This document shows positions 1-9,091 of a stretch of DNA of 64,000 nt, piece by piece. The notes beneath the pieces were generated by a model. The model was not told the origin of the DNA. It did not search any database and saw only the letters and a list, made by a program, of their open reading frames with translations. The position numbers were made by a program, and so were the translations under genes. The DNA comes from Limosilactobacillus equigenerosi DSM 18793 = JCM 14505. GTDB taxonomy: Bacteria; Bacillota; Bacilli; Lactobacillales; Lactobacillaceae. Numbering within the stretch: position 1 is the first letter of the stretch; each line of letters starts with the position of its first letter. The DNA lies in assembly GCF_001311375.1 (NCBI RefSeq), contig NZ_BBAS01000005.1, positions 35,275 through 99,274 of the forward strand, written 5' to 3'.

Positions 1-2
1 TA

Positions 3-683
3 ACCATTATGATTTGTTGGTATGCTGGAAATTACGTTCGAAATGCAATTAGTGATCAAAGCAAGTATTTAAATCTTTTAAACTACAAGCAACAACTACA
101 ATCATTATCTCAAGACCAATCCATCCCGCTATTTGCAACTAATTTAGTTATGATGGCACGGATTAATCACCGTCACTTAGTCAAACGTGAAACTTTATAT
201 TCAATCCTTGATAAGACTCCTAAACGAGCCAAAGTTTACTGGTTTATCACGGTTAATACAACTGACAAACCTGATACCTGTTATTACAACGTTGATATGA
301 TGGGAACCAAAAATATTATTAGTATTCAGCTCTATCTTGGCTTCAAAATGCCAACTAGCATCAATCTTTATTTGCGTCAAATTATTCATGATTTAATTAA
401 GCGTCAAATTATTGATTCACAACCACAACAATACACCACCACACCTAATCGTGAAGTTGGTGATTTTAAATTTGTTTTTATCAAAGAGGAGATTTCACCA
501 ATCTCACAGGTGACCGGTATTAAACGTTGGTTAATTCAAGCCCGCTTATTTCTGCAAAATCATACCTTATCTCCAGTTAAATTTTATGGACTTGAATTTA
601 GTCAAACCATCGTTGAAACCATTCCGCTGTTTATTCATCATCAACATACAACGGAGTTAAAACTTAACCACTTGCAAAAATAA
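3..683 (+). CDS. kup: KUP-family potassium uptake protein, C-terminal part (cut by window start)
   Basis: The reading frame is open from the first bases, so the Met at position 9 is internal and the 5' part lies outside the window. The visible ~226 residues match the cytoplasmic tail of Kup K+/H+ symporters: IPLFATNLV near the beginning, then RETLYSILDKTPKRAKVYWF, IQLYLGFKMPTSINLYLRQI, YTTTPNREVGDFKFVFI and a final VKFYGLEFSQTIVETIPLF. The membrane-spanning part is not present. It is transcribed toward rmuC and ends at a shared hairpin terminator. Family assignment rests on these conserved blocks and is fairly secure. Confidence 0.88.
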   Translation, partial: TIMICWYAGNYVRNAISDQSKYLNLLNYKQQLQSLSQDQSIPLFATNLVMMARINHRHLVKRETLYSILDKTPKRAKVYWFITVNTTDKPDTCYYNVDMMGTKNIISIQLYLGFKMPTSINLYLRQIIHDLIKRQIIDSQPQQYTTTPNREVGDFKFVFIKEEISPISQVTGIKRWLIQARLFLQNHTLSPVKFYGLEFSQTIVETIPLFIHHQHTTELKLNHLQK

Positions 684-709
684 TTATTATTTCTACATAA
701 CAAAATATA

Positions 710-747
710 GCGGCTAGCTACCATTTTTCGGTAACTAGCCGCATTTT
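710..747. terminator. Bidirectional rho-independent terminator between kup and rmuC
   Basis: A 13-bp stem, GCGGCTAGCTACC at 710-722 and GGTAACTAGCCGC at 730-742 with one mismatch, has a T-rich loop. It is followed by ATTTTT on the plus strand and preceded by A-rich sequence, so it can also end minus-strand rmuC transcripts. Confidence 0.85.
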
Positions 748-749
748 TA

Positions 750-2018
750 TTAATCATCCGTTTCACTTTCAATTTCGTCAATGGCGCGGAACGCTCGTTC
801 AATCGCATTCGTTCTGGTCGTCATGAGATCGTCAAGATTATGACTAGCATTGTTCAAGTGCTTTTGCGCCGTTTGCAGGAGCTTATCAAACTTTTCAAAC
901 TCGGTCTTGATCGTCCCTAAAGTCTTCCCAATGTGCACCGCATTTTGTTGAATGTTGAGTGTCTTAAAGCCGAGGGCTAAGGAATTTAGAATGGCCGCAA
1001 TCGTCGATGGGCCGGCCACCACCACACTTTCTTGGCGGCGCAGGTCTTCAATTAGTTGCGCATCCCGAACCACCTCGGCATATAAACCTTCCGTTGGTAA
1101 GAACATAATCCCAAAATTCGTTGTATACGGTGGTTGTAAATACTTGGTGTGAATATCGTTGGCGAAACTCTTAACTTGGGTCGCTAAGGCTTTCCGGGCC
1201 TTCGCCATTTGGTCACTATCCCCGGACTCACTAGCATCTAAAACCGCTTGATACCGATCTAACGGGAACTTTGAATCGACCGGCAACCACATCGTTTGGC
1301 CGTCGGCTCCAGGTAATTTAATCGCATATTCAACGTGCGCCGTCGAGTTCGGCACGGTTGGAATTTCATGCTCGTATTGGTTCGTCGTTAAAATATCATC
1401 AATAATCATCCCTAATTGAACTTCACCGACAATCCCCCGGGTTTTCGTTCCAGCTAAGGTCCGGTTCAGATTGGCCACGTCCGCTGAGAGGCTCTGCATT
1501 TCCCCAATACTTTTGTTCACGTTGGCTAATTGCTGATTCAAATTATTGAAGGTTTGCTTCAACCGCGTTTGCAGCGTAGCTTCAAGCTTCTCATCCACCG
1601 TTTGGCGCATTTGATCAAGGGCTTGTTGATTCCGGGTTTGGATTTGGTTTAATTTATCATCAATCGTTTGTTGTAAGGCTGTCACTGCTTGATGGCTTTG
1701 TTGCAAGGTTTGTGTACTCTGCGTTTGCATTTGGTGTAACTTTTCATCAATCGTTTGTTGCAAGGCTGTCAAAGTTTGTTGACTTTGCGTTTGATTGTCG
1801 GTATTTTGGCTTTGCACTTGCGCCAGCTTCTCATCGACGACTTGCCGTAAATTTTCAAAGTCAGCATGGGTTTGCCGAAGTTGATTCATTAATTCCGCAT
1901 CCAGCGCACTTCGGTCTTGATTATCAGCTGGCGTTCCTCCGCTTAACTTATCAATCCGCGTAATTAGGCTGTAAACTAAAATGATTAATCCAATTAATAA
2001 AATAATTACAAAGGTCAT
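750..2018 (-). CDS. rmuC: DNA recombination protein RmuC
   Basis: The 422-residue protein has an N-terminal membrane anchor (residues 1-20, VIILLIGLIILVYSLI). A long Gln-rich coiled coil follows (about 40-170), with repeats of the type LQQTIDEKL / QTQSTQTLQQ. The C-terminal RmuC domain (about 190-400) carries GIVGEVQLGMIIDDIL, LPVDSKFPLDRYQAVLDA and FGIMFLPTEGLYAEVV. RmuC proteins limit DNA inversions and are thought to be nuclease-like, with a PD-(D/E)XK-type fold. The repeated coiled-coil segments are visibly duplicated at DNA level around 1650-1790. The gene stands alone with terminators on both sides. Confidence 0.9.
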   Translation of the reverse strand: MTFVIILLIGLIILVYSLITRIDKLSGGTPADNQDRSALDAELMNQLRQTHADFENLRQVVDEKLAQVQSQNTDNQTQSQQTLTALQQTIDEKLHQMQTQSTQTLQQSHQAVTALQQTIDDKLNQIQTRNQQALDQMRQTVDEKLEATLQTRLKQTFNNLNQQLANVNKSIGEMQSLSADVANLNRTLAGTKTRGIVGEVQLGMIIDDILTTNQYEHEIPTVPNSTAHVEYAIKLPGADGQTMWLPVDSKFPLDRYQAVLDASESGDSDQMAKARKALATQVKSFANDIHTKYLQPPYTTNFGIMFLPTEGLYAEVVRDAQLIEDLRRQESVVVAGPSTIAAILNSLALGFKTLNIQQNAVHIGKTLGTIKTEFEKFDKLLQTAQKHLNNASHNLDDLMTTRTNAIERAFRAIDEIESETDD

Positions 2019-2060
2019 GAACTTGGCTCCTTTTAGTGATTTCCAAAATTCATTCTAACA

Positions 2061-2096
2061 TAAAAACGACTGTTTCCCGGTTGGAAAACAGTCGTT
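2061..2096 (-). terminator. Rho-independent terminator upstream of rmuC
   Basis: On the minus strand a stem of about 13 bp (AACGACTGTTTTCC pairing with GGAAACAGTCGTT) is followed by TTTTTA. It lies about 250 bp past galM and just ahead of the rmuC promoter region, so it probably insulates rmuC. Confidence 0.75.
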
Positions 2097-2111
2097 GTTC
2101 TAATCACACTA

Positions 2112-2226
2112 GTAATGATGTTCGCAGGGACGCTCGAACGCGATTCTAAGCACTAATCGCTTTGGAGTTAGACTCCATGCGCGCTTAGCGACTTAGCTCG
2201 CGGAGCTCCCACTGCTCACATACTGG
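2112..2226. repeat. Hairpin-rich intergenic segment adjoining the repeated element
   Basis: This stretch holds no plausible ORF but several inverted repeats: GGAGT-TAG-ACTCC near 2172 nested inside CTAAGC...GCTTAG. It begins with TAATGATG, the same octamer that begins the repeat element at 2227. It may be a second, diverged element of the same kind. Only one copy is visible here, so the assignment is tentative. Confidence 0.35.
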
Positions 2227-2348
2227 TGTAATGATGCTCAGCCTAAAATCCCTGATGATAAGGGAAACCGCCTCCGACGGCAATGCTTGCCGCCGTTCGT
2301 TGGTTCCATCCTTATCACACGGGATTTTTTAACGGCTTCGAATACTAA
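2227..2348 (-). repeat. REP/MITE-like intergenic hairpin element, copy 1
   Basis: This ~120-bp element shares both ends with the copy at 6344-6462. In the minus orientation the left end reads TTAGTATKCGRAGCCGTTAAAAA and the right end reads TTTAGGCKGAGMATSATTACA. The interior differs but folds the same way: AAAATCCC...TGATAAGG pairs with CCTTATCA...GGGATTTT around an inner CGGCAA-TGC-TTGCCG hairpin. The galM stop codon lies inside the left end. Confidence 0.65.
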
Positions 2349-3235
2349 TAAGGCTTAATTGCAAAGCTATAACTATCGGCCCCATTTGGTGCTAAGTGGT
2401 GCATTGGTTCTTTATGTTCTAATTGACCATCGGAGTGCACATCGTCTGCTAAGCCCCACCATGGTTCAACACAAACAAAATTACCGGTATTTGGATAAGC
2501 TGACCAAATCCCCACAAATGGCGTGTCGATTAAGGAAACTTCTACCCCATGATTGCCACTTGGATCAGTCAAAGTTACGGTTGTTGGTTCCCCATTTAAT
2601 TCGAGCACAATTGCGTCTTCATTAAATAATTCATGATCTAATGCCAATGGTTTCGTCATGTCAAAGTCAAATGCATGAGCCCGGTCACTCATATGATCAG
2701 CAATCTTAAACCGCTTCATTACCTTACCTGGGGTAATCGTAACTGTCCCATCTTCAAACTTAGCCCCATCCGTTAATGGCATATTAAAACCTGGGTGCGC
2801 ACCGAGGCCGTAAATCAACGTTTCGGTCGCACTTGGGTTTTGAACTTGATAATTAACTAATAATTGGTCATTAACTACTCGGTAGGTAATTAACAATTCA
2901 AATTCAAATGGATAGGCAGACATCGTTTGATCATCGTTTGCTAACTTGAACGTCACCGTATCTGCAGTTTGCTTGGCTACTGAAAATTCTTTGTCCCGCG
3001 CAAAACCATGTTGGGTTTGGTGATATTCTTGACCTTTGTAAGTGTATTTATCATAGGCTAACCGACCAACAAAAGGAAATAATACGGGCGCTTGGCGCTT
3101 CCAAGACGTTTCGGTTTGTCCTTGCCACAAGTATTCATATGGTTGGTCCGTACGCTTAATACTGTGCAGTTGGGCCCCTAATTCGTTAATTTGAACAATT
3201 AAATTGTCGTTTTGAATTGTAATCATCTTGCTCAC
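2345..3235 (-). CDS. Aldose 1-epimerase family protein (LacX/GalM-like mutarotase)
   Basis: This 296-residue beta-sandwich mutarotase interconverts alpha and beta anomers of a hexose or hexose phosphate. The family motifs are present: TQHGFAR with His76, GLGAHPGFN with His147, and CVEPWWG with the likely catalytic Glu257. The length and the lack of a signal peptide fit the cytoplasmic LacX/YihR-type branch better than classical GalM. The gene follows the XerC-like gene by 6 bp, so it is probably co-transcribed with topA. It replaces the hslVU genes that often sit here. The substrate cannot be read from sequence. Confidence 0.82.
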   Translation of the reverse strand: MSKMITIQNDNLIVQINELGAQLHSIKRTDQPYEYLWQGQTETSWKRQAPVLFPFVGRLAYDKYTYKGQEYHQTQHGFARDKEFSVAKQTADTVTFKLANDDQTMSAYPFEFELLITYRVVNDQLLVNYQVQNPSATETLIYGLGAHPGFNMPLTDGAKFEDGTVTITPGKVMKRFKIADHMSDRAHAFDFDMTKPLALDHELFNEDAIVLELNGEPTTVTLTDPSGNHGVEVSLIDTPFVGIWSAYPNTGNFVCVEPWWGLADDVHSDGQLEHKEPMHHLAPNGADSYSFAIKPY

Positions 3236-3241
3236 CTTATC

Positions 3242-4090
3242 CTATCGTTTGAAATATCGTTGGTAATCAGCCCGTAAATGAGTTGGATCATGATGCCAAT
3301 GTTTAATGGTCGTAATCTCACTCCGATCACCAAACTGCTGTTGCACCTTAGCAATATCAGTTGCATCCTTGGTCACCCGATTGCGGGCCGTCAACCGTAG
3401 CTGACCACTCGTCACCTTAAAATTAACCTCAGCGCTAATTACCCGTAACCAATAATACAACCCATTGATACTTAATGGTTGATTATCTTGATTTTTTATT
3501 AGTATATCACAATTTGATAAACGATTATCATTTTCTAAAGCATTTAATTTATTCACCAATGCAACTGATAACCGCAACACTCGTGGTGCTTCCCCTGAAA
3601 TTGTCATGGTGTTAGTTTCGAAATTAACCGCTGTCCGGGTCAACGCTAAGACTTCCGTTGGTCGCAAGCCTAGTTCAAGCATTAGTTGAAGAGCTACTTG
3701 TCCCGCCAGCGGTAATTTCCGGTGGGCTGCTGCTAAAACTTGAGCTTGTTGTTCAGCCGTTAATCCTTTGGTCAGTACCGGAGCTTGATTTACCGGTAAT
3801 TTAATCTTTTGTGCTGGTGATTGATAAATTAAGTCTCGTTGTAATAACCATTGATAAAATTGCCGCAAGCTCGACAATTGCCGTTTGACCGTGGCTAATT
3901 TTTGTCCTTGCGCTAATAAACCATCCAAGTAAGCTTGGATGGTTTGCGGTTGGACTTGTAAGATTTTCGTCGCCGGTCCCAAGTACGCTAAAAAGGCCCT
4001 TAAATCGCGTTGAGTGGCCTTAAGCGTGGCGGCTGATTTTGTTTGGGCGACCGTCGCTAAATAACGGTCCAACATACTTTGATTCGTCAT
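3242..4090 (-). CDS. XerC/CodV-position tyrosine recombinase homologue, catalytically degenerate
   Basis: This 282-residue protein has a SAM-like core-binding domain (about 5-90) and a tyrosine-recombinase catalytic fold (about 105-282). It sits directly after topA, the normal xerC/codV position. Catalytic Arg I is kept (LGLRPTEVLAL) and so is Arg II (QLRLT). The beta-hairpin Lys is replaced (ISGEAPRV), the HxxR His is missing (SGQLR), the LLGH His is Asp (QQFGDRS), and the nucleophilic Tyr position reads TTIKHWHH. The frame is intact over normal length, so this is not a sequencing shift. It is probably a non-catalytic DNA-binding relative. Confidence 0.75.
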   Translation of the reverse strand: MTNQSMLDRYLATVAQTKSAATLKATQRDLRAFLAYLGPATKILQVQPQTIQAYLDGLLAQGQKLATVKRQLSSLRQFYQWLLQRDLIYQSPAQKIKLPVNQAPVLTKGLTAEQQAQVLAAAHRKLPLAGQVALQLMLELGLRPTEVLALTRTAVNFETNTMTISGEAPRVLRLSVALVNKLNALENDNRLSNCDILIKNQDNQPLSINGLYYWLRVISAEVNFKVTSGQLRLTARNRVTKDATDIAKVQQQFGDRSEITTIKHWHHDPTHLRADYQRYFKR

Positions 4091-4093
4091 GAG

Positions 4094-6215
4094 TTACTTT
4101 TGAATTTCTTCTTTGTAATCGCCATTTGGGCAAACAACTTGCTTCCCACCCTTAACCTTCTTTTCAACTAAGAAGTGATGGTCTTTTGGACATTCACGTT
4201 CAATTGGACGATCCCATGAAACGAAGTCACAATCTGGATACCGCGAACAGCCATAGAACGTCCGGTTCCGCTTTGACTTACGTTCAACGACGTTTCCTTC
4301 GTGACAAACGGGACATTTAACCCCGGTATCCTTAACAATTGCCTTAGTATTCCGACAATTTGGGAACCGCGAACATGCATGGAATTTACCATACCGTCCC
4401 ATTTTCACGACCATTGGCGCGCCACAAATATCACAGTCACTCCCGGCCAATTCGTCCTTCATTTCAATTTTGGCAACTTGTTCTTCCGCCCGTTCCACTT
4501 CCTTAGAAAATGGTTGATAAAATTCATCGACAACCTTGACCCAGTTTTCTTTTCCCACTTCAACTTCATCCAGCTATCTTCAACTTCGGCCGTAAATTTA
4601 ACATTCACGATTTCAGGGAATTGTTCCCCGATAATCTTATCGACGATTTCACCAAGTTCGGTTGGTTCAAAGTGGCGCGCCGTTAACTTCACGTAATAAC
4701 GGCGTTGAATCGTATCAAGCGTTGGCGCATACGTGGATGGCCGACCGACCCCATTTTCTTCTAGCGACTTAACCAAGGCCGCTTCCGTATAGCGGGCCGG
4801 TGGTTGGGTAAAGTGTTGTGCCGGATTATCACTCACCAGCATTACTTGATCACCAACATTTAAGTCCGGTAACAAGTTATCTTTGTCATCCCCCGCTTGT
4901 AAACTTTCGTAAACCCAGGGAATTTTACCTTTGACCCAGTGGCACGGAAATCAACATGGTTTTGTTCAATCATGACCGCCATCGTATCCATCACTTGTGG
5001 GGTCATTTGGCTGGCCACAAAACGACTCCAAATTAAGTTGTAAAGTTTATATTGGTCATTGGACAAGTATTGCTTCATCTTAGCCGGCGTCCGGAACACT
5101 GATGTTGGCCGAATCGCTTCGTGAGCATCTTGCGCCCCTTCTGGCAGTTTACCTTTTACCGGTTTCGTGGCGGCGTACTCAGCTCCATATTCATCATGAA
5201 TGAATTGCGAAGCTTCATGTTTGGCCACTGCTGAAATCCGCGTGGAGTCTGTCCGCATATAAGTGATTAACCCAACGGTCGCCCCTTCACCAATATTGAT
5301 CCCTTCGTACAGTTGTTGGGCCGCCATCATCGTTTTCCGGGTCCGGAAATTCAGCCGCCGGTTCGCATCTTGTTGCATCGTTGACGTCGTGTATGGTGGT
5401 TGGGCCGACCGCCGCCGTTCCTTACGTTCAACATCCGTAATGTCAAATGGAGCTTGGCGATCTAATTGACCTAACACTTTTTGAACGGCTTCGTTATTTG
5501 GTAACTTGGTCTTTTTGCCATCTAAGCCATAAAAACTAGCGCCAAATTGATCTTTGCCATGCTTAAATTCAGCATCAAGCGTCCAGTATTCTTCGGGCTT
5601 AAAATTCCGAATTTCATTTTCCCGCTTGATAATTAAGTTTAAGGCAACCGATTGAACCCGACCGGCACTCAAACCTTTTTTTAACTTTCTTCCATAAAAT
5701 TGGACTAATTGAATACCCACTAACCGGTCTAAAATCCGGCGGGCTTGTTGGGCGTCCACTAAGTCCATGTTAATTTCACGCGGTTCTTTAAAGGCTTCCT
5801 TAACTTTATCCTTCGTGATTTCGTTAAACGTCACTCGGTTTAAATTATCATTGGAATCCTTTAACAAGCTAGCTAAATGCCAAGCAATCGCTTCCCCTTC
5901 CCGGTCCGGGTCAGATGCCAAATAAACCGCCTTCGCTGCCTTCGCGTCTTTTTTGAGTTCCTTAATCACGCTCCCTTTTCCCCGAATCGAGATGTAATCC
6001 GGTTGATAATTATTTTCAATATCAACCCCCATTCGACTCTTGGGTAAATCGCGCACGTGCCCCACACTGGCCACGACTTTATAAGTCCGCCCGAGGTACT
6101 TTTCAATCGTCTTGGCTTTGGAAGGCGATTCCACAATCACCAATTTCTTTTGCGGCGCTTTCCGCGTTGTTTTTTTCTTTATCGCTGGTTTTTTTGCTGT
6201 TGTCTTTGCTGCCAA
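4094..6215 (-). CDS. topA: DNA topoisomerase I (frameshifted in this assembly)
   Basis: This is type IA topoisomerase relaxing negative supercoils. The N-terminal Toprim segment has [19 protein letters not shown] and [13 protein letters not shown], the active-site region has [11 protein letters not shown], and the C-terminus carries tetracysteine zinc fingers (CDICGAPM...CSRFPNC and CPVCHEGN...CSRYPDC). Total length is about 707 residues, as expected. Two single-base shifts break it: one in the C-run at 4890-4894 (a missing base restores ...[13 protein letters not shown]) and one near 4573 (restores [11 protein letters not shown]). The start appears to be TTG at 6215, with GAGGAG nine bases upstream. 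It heads topA-xerC-like-galM. Confidence 0.9.
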
Positions 6216-6343
6216 AATCCAGTTCTCCTCTACTATATTGTCTTACCTATTATTGCTACTCCTTTCCATTCTGTCAAATTAAATCCTGTTTTAATGGCAA
6301 TTTTATCGTAATTTTAAGGAAAAACTAGGGGTTTATTCACAAA

Positions 6344-6462
6344 TGTAATCATTCTCCGCCTAAACTTCCTATGGCTAAGCCAGCCTCCTCCGATGGATTT
6401 CCATCCATCGCACGGGAGGCAATGCTTACCCCACGGAAGTTTTTAACGGCTCCGCATACTAA
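6344..6462 (-). repeat. REP/MITE-like intergenic hairpin element, copy 2
   Basis: This is the second copy of the element at 2227-2348, with both conserved ends. AAACTTCC...GGAAGTTT forms the outer stem, with inner GATGG-attt-CCATC and GCCTCC...GGGAGGC arms. The dprA reading frame runs into it and takes its last residues (SMRSR) and its stop codon from the element, which suggests insertion at the gene's 3' end. Confidence 0.65.
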
Positions 6463-7305
6463 ATTCTTCCAATATATCATCGCTCGTCAGCACTGGTTTC
6501 GCGCCGGCGGCAATTAATTCATTCGTACCGACTGACGTTTTCCGATCAATATCCCCTGGCACTGCAATCACATTCCGATTTTCTTGCAAAGCCTGATTGG
6601 CGGTAATTAAACTTCCACTTTTTTTGTTTTCCTTCCACCACCAAACAGGTCGAACAAAGGCCTGCAATAATCCGATTCCGGGCTGGAAAATGTTGCGCTT
6701 TCGGCGGGGTTTGGAGGGGATATTCCGTAATTAACAATTGCTGTTGGGCAAGTTGTTCCTGTAATAACCGATGTTGATGAGGATAGGTAACATCTAACCC
6801 ACTCCCAATCACGCAATCGTGTGACCCCCATGTTGCATTGCTAATTGATGCTCCATGCATCCACCCCCTTCGCCAAGCCACTAACAATCGTGATTCCTTG
6901 CTCGATGACTGGTGGTAATAAATGCTCCATCGCCATTTTGGCATACTGACTCATTTGGCGACTGCCGACCACCGCTAATTGTGGCGTCGTCAATAAACTG
7001 AGATCCCCGCGGTAATATAACACCACTGGAGCCGCATAAATCTCGCGTAATTGACTGGGATATGTTTCTTGCGTCAAAACGAGGTGGTTTACTTCATAGT
7101 TTAGCGCGACTTGTTGTTGTACCCACGGCGTTTTCAATTCTGTGGTCAACGCTGTCATTTGACTTTCCGTTAATCCAACTGCTTGGAGACAAGTCCATAA
7201 ATCTGGGTTGCGTTGTTCCATTCCGACCCGCGCCACCATTCGTAAAACGTGCGGACTTAATTGCCGACAAAAACTTAACGCAAATAAATCATCTTCAAAT
7301 TGCAT
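6443..7305 (-). CDS. dprA: DNA-processing protein DprA (frameshifted)
   Basis: DprA loads RecA on incoming single-stranded DNA during natural transformation. The Rossmann-like core shows LAVVGSRQMSQYAKMAMEHL, IVSGLAKGVDA, VIGSGLDVTYP, ITEYPLQTPP, FPARNRIIAGL and KSGSLITANQALQENRNVIAVPGD. Shifts lie near 6845 and in the T-run around 6620. I start at 7305 because GGAGG lies eight bases upstream, rather than at the earlier Met. The length of about 287 residues is normal. The final residues derive from an intergenic repeat. Context (rnhB-dprA-topA) is canonical. Confidence 0.9.
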
Positions 7306-7361
7306 AAAAAATACCTCCGCATTTAATAAATACGCAGGTACTAACAATTTAAACCGATTAA

Positions 7362-8129
7362 TTATAGATATTTTGGCACGGGGGCAAATGTCCGCCGATG
7401 AATCGGGGTTACTCCATATTCAGCTAAGGCTGCTAAGTGTTGTTTAGTCCCGTAACCGGCATTTTGCTTAAAGCCATATTCCGGATACAGCTGGTCATAC
7501 GTGGCCATTAAATGATCCCGATACTCTTTGGCGACAATACTAGCCGCGGCCACGGAGATACTCTTTTGATCGCCTTTAATTAACGTCGTTTGCGGGTAAT
7601 CAAACGGTAGCGGTACGGCGTCAACAATTAAATGGGTCGGTTGATGCTTGAACTGCTTAATGGTGCGCATCATCGCATCCTGTGTTGCCGCATAAATGTT
7701 TAAATCATCAATTACTGGTGCATCATTGACCGCCAGTTGGACTTCGATGGCTTCATCCACAATCTTTAAATACAGCCGTTCCCGTTCACTCGCCGAAAGT
7801 TGTTTGGAATCCGTCACGCCAATTAAATCAAAACTTTCATCCAAAATTACCGCACAAGTAACTACCGGGCCTGCTAATGGTCCGCGGCCCACTTCATCCA
7901 TCCCGGCCACATATTGATGACCAGCGGCCCATAATTGCCGTTCATACGTAAACCGTTGGTCAAACGCCGCTTGGGCTGCTGCTTGGCGTTCTAAACGCTT
8001 TTTAAATTGATTAAGGGCGGTTTGGACCCCTTTGCGCTCATCAGCTGCCCAAGCCATTACTTGCGGATCAGTCAGCGAAGTGGCGGTTTTTAAATACGCT
8101 TTGACTTCCGCAATCGTTGGCTTATTCAT
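7362..8129 (-). CDS. rnhB: Ribonuclease HII
   Basis: RNase HII removes ribonucleotides from RNA/DNA hybrids using a DEDD metal site. The signature AGMDEVGRGPLAGPVVTCAV carries the first Asp and Glu; VTDSKQLSASER, LIVDAVPLPF, KGDQKSISVAAASIVAKEYRD and YGFKQNAGYGTKQH follow. The ~70-residue N-terminal extension is typical of Firmicutes RnhB. The start at 8129 is chosen for its GAGGG site. Its ATGAATAA overlaps the rbgA stop by eight bases, which implies translational coupling. Confidence 0.93.
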   Translation of the reverse strand: MNKPTIAEVKAYLKTATSLTDPQVMAWAADERKGVQTALNQFKKRLERQAAAQAAFDQRFTYERQLWAAGHQYVAGMDEVGRGPLAGPVVTCAVILDESFDLIGVTDSKQLSASERERLYLKIVDEAIEVQLAVNDAPVIDDLNIYAATQDAMMRTIKQFKHQPTHLIVDAVPLPFDYPQTTLIKGDQKSISVAAASIVAKEYRDHLMATYDQLYPEYGFKQNAGYGTKQHLAALAEYGVTPIHRRTFAPVPKYL

Positions 8130-8994
8130 TGTAGCCCTCGTCATTGATATCAGCCGGGACTTCTAAACTGATTGGGCCGAGCTTACCTTTACGTAAATCA
8201 AAGATAATCCGTTCACTAGCCCGCTCATAATCATCACACATGCCCAGTTTTTGCGTAATCGTTAATAACAATTCTGGCGTTGGGACCCATTCCGCTATTT
8301 CATCATCCGTTAAGCGATACCGCGCTTGTAATTCGTTTAATCGATGCGCCCGTAAATAATCTATCGCGAAAATTGCCACATCATCTTTGGGATATAAACT
8401 ATCCTTAATCGCTCCGGATAAGGCTAACATCACCCCAATCTTGGTCGTTTCAAACTTCGGCCATAAGACCCCTGGCGTATCGAGTAATTCCAATTCGGCG
8501 GATGATCGGAGCCATTGTTGTCCCGTTGTTACCCCCGGTCGATTAGCGGTAGCGGCGACATTTTTCTTTACCAAGTGATTTAATAACGTCGACTTCCCAA
8601 CATTTGGAACCCCGACACACATGGCCCGAATCGCCCGCTTTTGCATTCCTTTATCCGCTTCATTAGCTAATTTAACCGCCAAAACTTCTTTCGCAGCTTT
8701 CGTTACCACTTTAGCAACGTTATGGGCCCGTGAATCAAGGGCTAACACCGGTTGGTTATGTTCCTTAAAGTATTCACGCCATTGCTTCGTGACTTCCGGA
8801 TCCGCTAAGTCCATCTTGGTTAAAATTAAGAGCCGCGGTTTATCCCCCGTGGCCAGGTCGACTTCCGGATTTTGACTTGAATACGGAACGCGGGCGTCCA
8901 CTAATTCAAAAACGATATCGACTAAATGCATTTGTTCCCGAATTTGACGTAAGGCCTTGGCCATATGTCCTGGGAACCATTGAATAACTGCCAT
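8122..8994 (-). CDS. rbgA: Ribosome biogenesis GTPase RbgA (YlqF)
   Basis: This is a circularly permuted GTPase needed for late 50S subunit assembly. Motif order is G4 (LTKMDLAD), G5-like, then G1 ([14 protein letters not shown]), G2 (TTGQQW) and G3 (DTPGVLWPK), the YlqF arrangement. The C-terminal ~110 residues form the helical RNA-binding domain. At 290 residues it is full length. It is the first gene of rbgA-rnhB-dprA. Confidence 0.94.
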   Translation of the reverse strand: MAVIQWFPGHMAKALRQIREQMHLVDIVFELVDARVPYSSQNPEVDLATGDKPRLLILTKMDLADPEVTKQWREYFKEHNQPVLALDSRAHNVAKVVTKAAKEVLAVKLANEADKGMQKRAIRAMCVGVPNVGKSTLLNHLVKKNVAATANRPGVTTGQQWLRSSAELELLDTPGVLWPKFETTKIGVMLALSGAIKDSLYPKDDVAIFAIDYLRAHRLNELQARYRLTDDEIAEWVPTPELLLTITQKLGMCDDYERASERIIFDLRKGKLGPISLEVPADINDEGYNE

Positions 8995-9040
8995 AAAAAT
9001 TGGTTTCCTTTCAACAAAGTGCTAGTTGTTATTATAATAC

Positions 9041-9071
9041 AAAAACACCCAGCTTCATACCTCGCTGGGTG
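9041..9071 (-). terminator. Rho-independent terminator after deoD
   Basis: Stem CACCCAGC (9046-9053) pairs with GCTGGGTG (9064-9071) and is followed on the minus strand by TTTTT. It lies just past the reconstructed deoD stop. Confidence 0.85.
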
Positions 9072-9091
9072 CTCATTTTCATCTAACTAAC

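Noticed and set aside
2112..2226. A tRNA or tmRNA fragment in the structured spacer
   Set aside because: No cloverleaf, no GGTTCGAATCC T-arm consensus and no CCA end could be drawn on either strand.
3242..4090. XerC-like gene as a phage or island integrase
   Set aside because: It sits in the conserved topA neighbourhood with no phage genes or attachment-site duplications around it, and the catalytic residues are absent.
4094..6215. topA as a true pseudogene
   Set aside because: All motifs and zinc fingers are intact on either side of two single-base shifts, and the gene is needed for viability in this group; a sequencing error is far likelier.
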